A DNA stretch of 64,000 bases. Origin: Buddleja alternifolia (Eukaryota; Streptophyta; Magnoliopsida; Lamiales; Scrophulariaceae). Positions 1-9,529 of this stretch are shown one piece after another (positions within the stretch are counted from its first letter, which is position 1; each line of letters opens with the position of its first letter). A program made the position numbers and the translations under genes. The DNA lies in NCBI GenBank assembly GCA_019426215.1, contig CM033394.1, positions 36,888,423-36,952,422 of the forward strand. The letters are read 5' to 3'. The notes beneath the pieces are model-generated. The model made no database searches. It was not told the origin of the DNA and was given only the letters and a program-made list of their open reading frames with translations.

Positions 1-821
1 GGTTTGGTGAGGCGGTTACTTTCATCACAACTGTTGTCAACACCATCATCGGCGGGTTGGATTGGAGCACTCTCCTTCAAATTATGTATCCCAACTTCAG
101 ATCTGATGAGACATGGATGGATCTAATGAAACAAAGGTGGATCTGACGAGATGAAGACGGACAATAAACAAGGTTTTAGATAGTAATTTTATATTTGTGT
201 TTAGTTTTTATTTTCTCTCTCGAATAAGAGTTCGATTTCTCTCTCGAATGAAAGTTTTTTTCTCTTGAATAAGAGTGCGGTTTTGAACACAAGAGTTTTT
301 TTGTGTTCGTCTGTGAAATGTTAAGATTTGTTATCTTCAAGAAACTTGAGAGTTGGTGTTTCAGATGTTCTTACTACCTCATTTGAGTCGATATAAATTT
401 TATTGTTCTAGGCGTTGTAAACTTTCGATTGAATGATATATAAGATCGATTTTTCTTTTTTAAAAAAACAAATCTAGCTGCCAAATAAATTTAGTTTATT
501 TGTCATATAGTGCAATAAATGTAATCTTATTTAGCAATAAGTCAAATTTACATCTTCTGGTACAAGATTATGAGTAAATAGTAATCGTGATTGATTCTAT
601 ACGGGACAAAAAATCTTTGACCCATTGTGAACTACAATTCAGTTAACGATAAAGTGGGTTTGATCGTTGCTGCCCATATGGGTTGTACCCAAATGATTAT
701 CCTTTTAAGTTTTAACTCTTTAACTTTTGATAATTGTAATTCTAGTCCTATAACTGTTGAAGTTTGATATTTTAGTCCAAAGAAAACCAAAATTTTCTTC
801 AATGAAAAGATCCATTGAAAA
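1..821. other. Unassigned left edge
   Basis: No recognisable gene. Positions 3-146 form an open plus-strand frame that runs in from outside the window and ends at a TGA. It could be the tail of an exon or an old element fragment; I do not recognise the protein. The rest is AT-rich, with three short repeats of a CTCTCGAATAAGAG-like motif around 215-275. It ends at the primer-binding site of the pararetrovirus copy at 822. Confidence 0.3.
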
Positions 822-834
822 TGGTAGCAGAGCC
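822..834 (+). promoter_or_regulatory. Primer-binding site of pararetrovirus copy 1
   Basis: TGGTAGCAGAGCC differs at one base from TGGTATCAGAGCC, the complement of the initiator tRNA-Met 3' end that primes minus-strand synthesis in Caulimoviridae. It lies 76 bases upstream of the first ORF, the expected place. Confidence 0.75.
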
Positions 835-909
835 TAGGTTTTATTGACGAAATATTTAAATTAGTTACATAAAGTTATTTTATCCCTAACGGAGGAGAAT
901 GAAACAATA

Positions 910-1212
910 ATGGAATCGAACAATTGGTCGATTTATTTAGAAAACAGGGAGTATTTCCAAATACTGGAAATACAAAGAAGCAAGCGGATTGATAAATTGA
1001 TCCGATGGCATAAAAGGATTTCAACAGAAATCAATGAAGAATTCGCTAGAAGCAAAAGACCTGTGCCGGATCATAAAGTAGAGATAAGATACTATGACAG
1101 GAAATTATCTCTGAATGATAAATTCAAAGGCAACATTGCAAGTGACTTACAGCTCGCAGAGATCCAAGGCAAATGGCCAGGGAAAGCAAATAAAGGTAAT
1201 TCTTTTATTTAA
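910..1212 (+). CDS. Pararetrovirus copy 1, ORF1-like small protein
   Basis: An open frame of 100 codons begins just downstream of the primer site. The product is charged and hydrophilic, with an N-terminal SIYLENREYF segment and many Lys/Arg/Glu residues. Its position and size fit the small first ORF of badna- and tungroviruses, whose role is poorly defined. It shows no internal stop, unlike the large genes downstream. I judge it from position and composition only; no catalytic motif is visible. Expression from the integrated copy is doubtful because the genes it would act with are broken. Confidence 0.55.
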   Translation: MESNNWSIYLENREYFQILEIQRSKRIDKLIRWHKRISTEINEEFARSKRPVPDHKVEIRYYDRKLSLNDKFKGNIASDLQLAEIQGKWPGKANKGNSFI

Positions 1213-1225
1213 TTCATTCTTAATT

Positions 1226-1570
1226 ATGAATTGGAAAAAAATTGAACCGGGTACCTCTAAGCTCTCTAAAGACCTTAGAGAAATCCAAAAGACAGTTCAA
1301 GATTACGGACATAGGCTAGAACATCTACCTATGAAAATCGAGAACTTGAACCAAAAACTTGAGGAAATCCTCAAGATTCTTCCAGATCTAAATAGATCTA
1401 TAACTAGGTCTAAAGTCTATAGCACTAGATCTGAAAGAAAAACAGGGTATCTAGGGTATGTTCAACCAAAAAAGGAACGTATTAATGATGCACTAGGAAG
1501 GGCAAGGCGACGGAAATTCCGAAGCCTAAAACTCAGGAAGATCGAATCAATGAAATCCTTAGAAATATAA
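1226..1570 (+). CDS. Pararetrovirus copy 1, ORF2-like virion-associated protein
   Basis: This open frame of 114 codons starts at the ATG at 1226, 13 bases after ORF1 ends. I prefer this start because the longer frame from 1115 merely overlaps ORF1. The middle of the protein (about residues 15-50) has heptad-like Leu/Ile spacing that suggests a coiled coil, and the C-terminal third is strongly basic. Small coiled-coil proteins with a basic, nucleic-acid-binding tail are typical of the second ORF product (virion-associated protein) of badna/tungroviruses. The frame is intact here. Confidence 0.55.
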   Translation: MNWKKIEPGTSKLSKDLREIQKTVQDYGHRLEHLPMKIENLNQKLEEILKILPDLNRSITRSKVYSTRSERKTGYLGYVQPKKERINDALGRARRRKFRSLKLRKIESMKSLEI

Positions 1571-1576
1571 ATTAAT

Positions 1577-2973
1577 ATGGATATTTCAAGGGTAGATCCA
1601 TCAGATCTTCAAGAACTAGCTTAGTCTTTTTCTCAACTAGCTTTCGTAGATTTGGTTAATGTCAAAACCAATCCGTATCTAATAATTTTCCATCGAATGA
1701 AACAATGCGAGACAGTGGAGATTTGCATACAAACGCGGGACCCGCTCTTAGGGGTACAACGTTTAGAGCAAATCTATAAGAAATCCAAATAGGATACCAG
1801 AAAATACACCCTGGGCAAGGACTATGTTACAACCCTTGCATCCATATGGTACTATCCTTAATTTGGATGTCATCAATTTCAGAAACATCAAAAAATTAAT
1901 CGATGAATGGGTAGCGTCTATAAAGATAGCAGTGACCACACTGGATCTCGATAAAGAAAACTTCATTAGATTAATGGAGTTAAGCTTGGAAGGATCGGTA
2001 AAAATGGGATGGGAACATACCCCTGAAACAACCAAGCAAAGAGTCTTAGAAGGAGAATCTAAAAGCACTATTGCAGAAAGATTCGAAAGACTCATTAAAT
2101 TACATTTTGTTGGAGCTGGATACTTCGATCAAAATAATACAGAAAAAACCAGAGAGTACACACAGGCTCTTTATGGTATTGAATTAAGAAATATTTGTGC
2201 AGTAGATGAATATATCTATTGGTTTCGCAAATGTTTCTTTTAGAGTGACGGAACACCACAGATTGCAGCACCTATGTTCTTTGCAAAAATTTGCAGTCCT
2301 TGGAGGGAAATGTTAGCACAATCCTACAAGGTACCAAAAGGACAACTTGATTCGGTAGCCAGACGTCTGTCTTTCTTGAAAGACAAACTGAAGGACTGGT
2401 GTTATCAAGCATCCCTTCAAGAGAACATGAAAAAGCTTAGAGGAAAGATAAAGAAAACCCCTCTATGCTGTGATAATAATGATTTTCCAACAATTATTGG
2501 AGAATCAATTGAGCAAAGAAAGAAGAGAAAACAGTTTATAAGCGCTGATACCAATCGGAGACATAAAAGGCGATCTTCTTTCAAACGAAAGTCTTGGTGG
2601 TCAAAATCAAAAGCCCTATCTTACAAATCTGGCAAGAGATCCGGACCAACAAGAGTGTCTTCCTAAGGATCTCGAAAATCTGAAAGAAAAACCCCAATAA
2701 GACGATCTTTCAGAAGGGCTCACACCCGAACAAATGAAAGTTTCAAAGATTGTAACTGCTGGACATGTGGAACTCGTGGCCACATTTCACCAGATTGTCC
2801 ACAAAAAGGTGGTGAATTGAAACAATTTGAAGCCACTGTGGACATACTGGATGTAGTTTTCTACGGAGATTTGGTACCAATTTACCAATTCGAAAGTATT
2901 CCCTCAGATGAAAGTGTTTATGAGGAAGAAATAGAAAGTGATTATGATGGAACTTCAACCGAATCAGAATAAC
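1577..2973 (+). pseudogene. Pararetrovirus copy 1, capsid region with CCHC zinc knuckle (broken)
   Basis: An ATG at 1577 opens a frame that hits a stop after 15 codons. The capsid core follows in pieces at 1824-2243 and 2274-2666. It contains the helical stretch with MELSLEG and a following ETTKQRVLEGES-type segment characteristic of badnavirus-like capsids. A basic Ser/Arg/Lys-rich tail follows, then the zinc knuckle CWTCGTRGHISPDC (CX2CX4HX4C) at 2757-2798. An acidic tail ends at a stop near 2971. The knuckle binds pregenomic RNA in relatives. Several stops and at least one frameshift make the gene non-functional. Confidence 0.75.
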
Positions 2974-4184
2974 TTCAACGAGGGAGATAGGATCCAAACA
3001 TCAGATAGCCTATCAGGGTTCTTTTCAAGGTTGTCAATATCTGATAAAACCATGGAAAGAATAATGAGGCAAGACTTTAACCTTGGACCTTATGATGGTT
3101 TCAGAGTTAGTGGAATTAGCCGAATCCTAAATCAAATAGGATTAAATCAAAGGCGGCATAACATCATATATAAAGTAAGTTCTAGGGAGTGTGCAATTCC
3201 TATGGAACTAACGGGTAATGTGATGGATATGCAACTTATTCCCAAAGAAGAAATTCTGGATGAATTAAGCCAGCTCAAAGAGGAAGTAGCGGTTACTATG
3301 AAATGGATCCATATAGGAACTCAAAGCAAGTAGTACTCAAAGCAACTTTCAAAGAAGGTGTTAATTCTTCTTTACATTTATCTATAATGGATAAGAGAAT
3401 TAATAACTTAAGAGATGGTTGTCTTGGTACAATGGTAGGAAATTTATATGCAGGCAAACTTATGTTTGACATTCATCCCAGAATTGCATATAACCTAGCT
3501 GACCAAGATTTCAGTCGGGTCCTAACCCTTCATCAAGATTTTAAAAGAAATGATCTTATGAAAGATGGGAATAGACCATATTCTATTTCATATAGAATTG
3601 CATATGCACTTTCTAATACTCATCATTCTGATTTGTTTACTAGGAAAGAGTATATTGAAATTCCAAGAATTATTAAGGAATTTGCTAAGGTAATGGCACC
3701 AGATCCCATTCAAATACCAAGAATTGGAGGTGTTGATATCTTAATCCGAAACCATCCAGTTCTCGATCGCTCAATGAGTTCTAGAACAGATTTTAATAGC
3801 AGAATGTCATTTTCAGAAGAAAGGATTAGGAGTTTAAAAGGAAAAGAATTAATTGAAGATTCAACTCCTTAAGCTATTAGGGTAAATAATGTAAAGATTA
3901 GATGCCCTGAAGGATGGAAAGAAGTCCAAGTTTTATTTGATATCACAAAAAGTGAAAATGATTTCCCGTGTGATGATTTATATTACTTGGAACAACCGGA
4001 TGTAGGAAAATACGAAGGCATGTTAGAAATAGCAGGCCATGAAGTATTTGTCCTAGGCAGAGCCGAGCAAGACCAAGGTTTGGTAACCTTGGGATTAAGT
4101 TTCCTTGAGGAACATAAACCTTGGGAAAGAAAAGGAAAAGGTATAGAATTTAGCTTGGATGGACATCTCATTCGAGTTGAATAA
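2938..4184 (+). pseudogene. Pararetrovirus copy 1, 30K-superfamily movement protein region (broken)
   Basis: Two open pieces (2938-3333 and 3303-3872), offset in frame, carry the signature of caulimovirid movement proteins. These include MKWIHIGT, then an LSIMDKRINNLRDG stretch, GNLYAGKLMF, and YALSNTHHS. A tail continues to a TAA at 4182-4184 that is directly followed by the ATG of the protease/RT frame. In relatives this protein forms tubules or enlarges plasmodesmata for cell-to-cell movement. It lies downstream of the capsid and zinc knuckle, the reverse of badna- and tungroviruses. The frame shift around 3310-3335 breaks it. Confidence 0.75.
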
Positions 4185-6294
4185 ATGACCAGTCCCTTTT
4201 CAATATACATATCGGTTGGTATGTTATATGAACAATATAAGTCAGAATACTTTGCAGCTTATATTGATTCTGGATCATGAATTTGTACAGCAAAACCTGG
4301 TGTTTTTCCTAGCAATGCTATGGAATCATTACCTATTATTGCAGGAAGGGATTTTTCTCAGAAAATGCTAATACTCAATAATGGAATCCGAGAAGCACAT
4401 ATCATGATTGGAGGAGCATTTGGCACACCTTGGTTCAAGGTAAAAATGCCACCCATATACTTTCATGATACCGGAGCAGACATTTTACTGGGAAACAATT
4501 TTATCCAAACCTTTGCAAAATATGTGTAAGATAACAACAAAAATTTGTTAATCTTTACTACTAATTGTGGTAATGAGATACAAGTTTTGCGGTGAGTGAA
4601 AGCTTTTAATAGGATTATGCCTATTAATTTTCGCAGCAAACGTGGTGATTTTAATACTGATTCCAAATTAACCCATCCTAAAATGCAGGATAAACGAAAA
4701 TTTGGAAAGACTCAGCTGTCATTCAGACAACAGGGATATGAAGAGTATTGTGTAGTTTCTCACCTAGTTTCTCAACGAATTAATCTTCTAGAAAAAACTA
4801 GAACTAGAGAACTAGATGAAGAAGGAATCTGCCTTCTTAAGAATACTTTACAAGAAAAGAAATCCTGGGTTAACATTGACGAAGAAAGCTTGCTTTCTCT
4901 CGAAAATGTTAAACAACTAATTTAAAGGAATTTCAATGAGAATCTCTTGGCTTGGTGGGACAAAAACAAATCGAAGCTACTCTGAAAGTAAAAGAACAAT
5001 GCAAGTATGAGTATGTTCGATACAAGCCAATCTAGATGAATATGAAGGATAAGAAGGATATGCAAGTAATCATAAAAGAGCATATCGATCTTAAACTCAT
5101 TGAACCTAGAGTCTCTGCTTATAGTAGCACTGGGTTTCTGGTAAGAAACCACGGTGGGGTAGAAAGAGGAAAGGCGAGATTAGTAATTAACTATCAAGGT
5201 ATCAATAAGATACTTGATTTTGATGGTTACTATATTCCCAGTAGAGAGCACTTAATTGATTGTATTAAGGAAGCAAAAGTGTTTTCTAAGTTTGATTGCA
5301 AATCTGGTTTCTATCAGATTAAGATGGAAAAGGAATCTAGAAAATATACTGCAATTTCTATTCCACAAGGTCAATATATCTGGAATGTACTTCCAATGGA
5401 TTTAGCAAATGCACCTCAGATATACCAGAGAAAGATGGATAATCTATTTAAGGATTATTTCGAATTTATGTTTGTCTATATTGATGACATCCTGATTGCA
5501 TTTGAAAGAACATATTAAACATCTTGAAATATTTTCTGATGCATGTTATATAGAAGGATTAGTGCTATCTGAAAAAAAGCCATAATTGAAGTTAATAAGA
5601 TTGAATTTCTAGGTATGCTTATTGACGAAACAGGTATTGAACTCCAGGAGCATATTGTGGAAAAGATACGTAATTTTCCTGATGTTCTGAAAGATAAAAA
5701 ACAGTTTCAAAGTTTTTTGGGAGTTGTTAACTTTGCAGATATCTTCATTAACGATCTGGCAAAATACAGAAAGGATTTCTGACCTTTATTAAAAGAAACG
5801 GAAAATATTAAATGGAAGTGGGAAGAAATTCACACTCAGAGAATTCGTGAGTTGAAACAAGTTTACAATAACTTGCCTAAACTCGCAATACCACATGGTA
5901 ATGATGATTTGGTAGTCTATACAGATGCCAATAATTATAGAGGGGCAACAGTGCTCATGAAAATGACAACTACAGGGCAAGAACTTTGTAGATACACAGG
6001 AGGATTGTTCACTGAACAACAATCCAGAGTTTGACATATAAACGAGAAAGAATTCTTTGCTGTTTGGAAGGCATTTAAAAAATGGCTTATGTTTTTATTA
6101 GCCAAAGAATTTACATTAAAAATTGATAATACTAATGTGAAAGCCTTTTTGAAAAATAAACTTGAATCAAAAATTGAAAAGGCACGTATTATCAGATGGC
6201 AAGCTGAATGTCAATATTATTGTTTTGACATTATTATTGTGAAATCTCATGAAAATGTTCTTGCAGATTTACTGACAAGAAATGGAAACATCTG
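4185..6294 (+). pseudogene. Pararetrovirus copy 1, protease-reverse transcriptase-RNase H region (broken)
   Basis: The frame begins with an ATG abutting the previous stop. An aspartic-protease core follows, with IDSGS near 4265 (the usual DTG/DSG catalytic triplet) and DILLGNNF near 4470-4505. Reverse transcriptase spans about 5038-5517, with FDCKSGFYQIKM in the palm and the catalytic YIDDIL near 5480. The RT connection and RNase H follow: TDAN near 5920, EKEFFAVWKAFKKW near 6050 and ADLLTR near 6265. In relatives this polyprotein matures the capsid and copies pregenomic RNA into DNA. Breaks include a TGA right after the protease triplet, a frameshift after YIDDIL, and in-frame stops near 5781 and 6034. 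Confidence 0.85.
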
Positions 6295-7591
6295 AAGCAA
6301 ATTTCATCATCAAGAGATATAGGCATATCAGGAAAAACCTTGAGGAGTTTAATGTGCAATTTGGAAAGCTCTCAGCAAATGCTGAAGTAGCCGGACAAGT
6401 TCAACGAGTTGATTTGGACACAGTCCAAGAAACCATCAGGGAAGCAACGTATGCCATGACTATGTTATGGAATGCCTTACAAGAACCATTTCGAAAGGCA
6501 TCATTTTCAGTGATGACTCGCGAATTACGAGAGCAGGACTCAAAACCTGTGTTTAAAGAATGGGGCTCTATACCCGGAGCGGTGGATTCAAATACCACTT
6601 GCACAAGTCCATTTTCAGACTCTGAGAAAAAGGAAACAATTGAACAATCGAAAGTCCAAACTCCACTTGTGTCAAGTCAACCCACCACCTCTGGGGTCAA
6701 AGAGGGAGAGCTTAACCTTTGGCCTCAGACGGGCACTTCTAAGGTTAATGCTGACCAAATTAATTTACATTGGCAGGTTTATCAGCGTTCTTGGGGAAAA
6801 TTAATCTCAAAACAAGGACAATATTCTAATAAGTCCTTGGTAGAAATATCGGGAAAATATCCTAGGATTTGGATGCTTGAAGGGTCAAAACCCGAAGGAG
6901 TCTGAGAATGGTATGATTTTGGGGCATTAGCTTCAATACATACTATGTCACCTGGTTTTCCAAAAATATCTAAACTCCCGGATTGGATTTCCAGTGTCGA
7001 GGATGATTCATGGCACAACAACCCACACCTCAAAAGGGGTGATATTCTGGAGTTGAAGTTTATTTCGGTAGCACCAGAAATTGCAGGAAAAGGGTCTCAT
7101 CTAGTGTTCCATTTCATCAAACTACAGAGACCAGATATGGCAGCCTATAACAGAGTTAAGGTTGCAACAGGCGAAGCTCCGTTGGTCAGTTCTATCAATG
7201 AGGATGATATTTCCACCAGAAGAGCATGGGGAATGTGGGTCTGTCTCACAGAGATGTACAAGGTCAAATATCCATTCAAAATATTTTCAAACTTAGTGAA
7301 TGAATCATTCTTGTTAAACTCCATGACAGGAAAAAACACTGAATTTGCAGAGAAACTCTTTGAACAAAGCTGATCTGGGAAAATAAATTACCAGCAACTG
7401 AAGCTACCAGAAAGAAGGCCTGCAACATGATGCATGTTGAGCAATGGCACAATCGGGAGTGTTCAAGTTGTGAGTTCCAAGAAAAACCCTTATTTGGTAC
7501 AAAAATACGGGTTACCAAGATGAAACTCGAATCCGATAAGGACAAGAGAAAAAAGAAGTTTTACCCCCGGGGTTTTCACAAACCAGGGTAA
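6282..7591 (+). pseudogene. Pararetrovirus copy 1, ORF4-like gene downstream of RNase H (broken)
   Basis: This frame starts inside the last codons of the polymerase frame (13-base overlap). It is open to 6905 (207 codons), then continues in the same frame after one TGA to 7373. After a one-base frame change it runs on to a TAA at 7589-7591, giving a span of about 430 codons. A CSSC-type cysteine pair occurs near 7460. Position and size recall ORF4 (P46) of Rice tungro bacilliform virus, a poorly understood protein. I see no viroplasmin motif, unlike the equivalent gene in the second pararetrovirus copy. Identity is inferred from position. Confidence 0.5.
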
Positions 7592-7761
7592 AATCATGTA
7601 AAAGAAAAAGGCTTGAATAAATCAGGCAATAATTGAAGAATCAATCATGTGATGATTAAACTAGATAGCTGGAAAAGAAAACAACTGTAAAAGGACAAGC
7701 GTGGTAGACAAAGTGGCAAACACAAGGACCTACGTACATTAATAAAGATGGATGTATGCAA

Positions 7762-7829
7762 TGACGTCAAAAGATTAAACAAGCTTTGGAGTCCGCATTT
7801 GGAATCCGAAACTGAGGGCTATAAGAAGG
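7762..7829 (+). promoter_or_regulatory. Pararetrovirus promoter: TGACGTCA element and TATA-like box
   Basis: A perfect palindromic TGACGTCA (7762-7769), the as-1/TGA-bZIP type site, lies about 50 bases upstream of CTATAAGAAGG (7819-7829). This is the usual arrangement in pregenomic promoters of caulimovirids, and it sits directly after the last viral ORF. Transcription start would fall near 7855. Confidence 0.6.
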
Positions 7830-8300
7830 AAGCTCATAAGCAGATGGAGATTATCAGAAATCTTCTCCAACTCTTTTTTATACAATTATTCATAGAAAAT
7901 TTGTGATCTTTCTTCTTTAACAGTTTTCTTACACGAGTGTATGGGGATTTCCCCAAATAGAAGCCCTCTCATGAGAGGCTAAAAGTTTTCTCCTCCAATA
8001 GCGAAGTAGAATAGTATTATGTAATTTTAATTTGTATTTCATCATTAAAATTGAAAGCTTTTGTCCAACCTTTGACTTCCAAAGATTATTGCAATTTTAT
8101 TCTAAAATACCTTTTACGCCCAAATGTAGGAAACAAAATTGGGCTGTGATGTGTATCACTGAAGGAGCTGGGTGCTTGCGAACCATCGGCTGAGGTCGTG
8201 TGGTTGGTATTATCCGTAAAATCGAAGAGTCAGAATACCCGGTAATAAGGCGGTCAAACAAAGGTATAATATTATGAAATTTTAATATTTTTCGGAAGTA

Positions 8301-9229
8301 TGTTGGGCCTGATAATAGATTTAATTTTGTTATATTTGGATAAAATAATTAAAACATGAAAAATAGAAAAAAGGGATTAGAGGTCACTTCCCTCAAGAGT
8401 ATAAGGGATAAAAAATAATTATACAAAAGATAATTGATGCCACATGTCAACCAGGTAATGGATCAGAACACTACCCATAGAGGTAGCATATCAGTGGGGA
8501 TGTCATCTTCAGTTGAACCTACAGTCAAATTGACAATATTCTCCCCCCCCCCCCCCCCCCCCCCCCCGTCTTCAACAATTACCATAGAATTTATTGAAAA
8601 ATCCCAGGCACTGGTCCATTGTTTCTCCATGTAATTTCTTGCTTTTATACGGGAGTATTTGCAAGTTCTGAAAAAAAAGAAACATAAGCACTTTTGAGCT
8701 ATTATATAAAAGTAAGTAGTTTTGTAGTGTTTGCAAATCATATTTTCACTTCTATTCTCAAAAATTAGGGTAATTGGCATATTGCACCCTTGAATTAACA
8801 GCTTTTGGCGTCATGCATCTTTATATTAGAATTTGGCACATTGCACCCTTAAAGCTATTTAGCCCAATTTTGAAGGGATAAAATGGTATGACGTTTGACT
8901 TTATACACTCTATGATTCTAAATTCTAATAGTTAAATTTTTTGTTTTCTGAGCATTTTCTTACTCAATTTTTTTGTTTTCCTTTAATTACTTTTGTCTTT
9001 TAAGTTTTTTATGATTTTGAAGTAATTTTCATGAAGGGATGCCTTTTCCATCAATCTCCGGCGACTCTCTTTTACGTTTTAAGGCTTCTTTTGTGCGAGT
9101 GAGGTGAAGGATTCGCTTTTTCCGTCTTGTCATAGGTCGGATCTCATCTTTCCAAATCATAAGGGGATATTATGTGTAAACCAGAGCGGACCAAATAATG
9201 AGGATTTTCCTAGTTTCTGACTGAGGGGT
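8301..9229. other. Intergenic DNA between pararetrovirus copy 1 and the ankyrin gene
   Basis: No gene seen. It contains a 25-base C homopolymer and, near 8776-8860, two copies of an 'attgcaccctt' motif that is common in old plant repeats. Short ORFs on both strands here owe their length to the homopolymer. Confidence 0.5.
8543..8567. repeat. Poly-C tract (25 C)
   Basis: An uninterrupted run of 25 cytosines lies in otherwise AT-rich DNA. The minus strand is a G25 run able to form quadruplex structures; length is likely to vary between individuals or reads. Confidence 0.95.
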
Positions 9230-9529
9230 TGGCTTGGCTCATTCGAGGCGCAAACTATATTTCAAATGTGGAAATATATTTTCATACACTCGAACATAAG
9301 TACGTTGTACCTACTAATACAACCAAAACGACCAATCTTCATAGGCACGACGAGCAGGAACCATCACATATATGTACCATATGTACATATTTGGCTAACA
9401 AAACCCATATATACTTTAACAGCTCATGAAATATATTCATCTCCAAGTACATCTATCCACAGGAAAAACCGAATTTCTACAATATGTTGCTGTGAACCTT
9501 CGTCTTGCAGCTTAAGCCAAGCCATAGTC

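Larger units (their letters stand above)
822..8300 (+). mobile_element. Endogenous pararetrovirus copy 1 (Caulimoviridae, tungro/badna-like), decayed
   Basis: This is a nearly unit-length integrated caulimovirid genome of about 7.4 kb. In order it shows a tRNA-Met primer site, two small ORFs, a capsid region with a CCHC knuckle, a 30K-type movement region, an aspartic protease, reverse transcriptase with YIDDIL, RNase H, a downstream ORF4, and a promoter with TGACGTCA and a TATA-like box. There is no integrase and no LTR pair, as expected for this family. Stops and frameshifts interrupt most genes, so the copy is a relic. The right boundary is approximate, because no flanking duplication was found. 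The two small leading ORFs and the extra ORF after RNase H recall Rice tungro bacilliform virus; assignment to a genus is inference. Confidence 0.85.

Noticed and set aside
8434..8780. Short ORFs on both strands with polyproline or polyglycine
   Set aside because: They exist only because of the C25 tract and have no other coding features.
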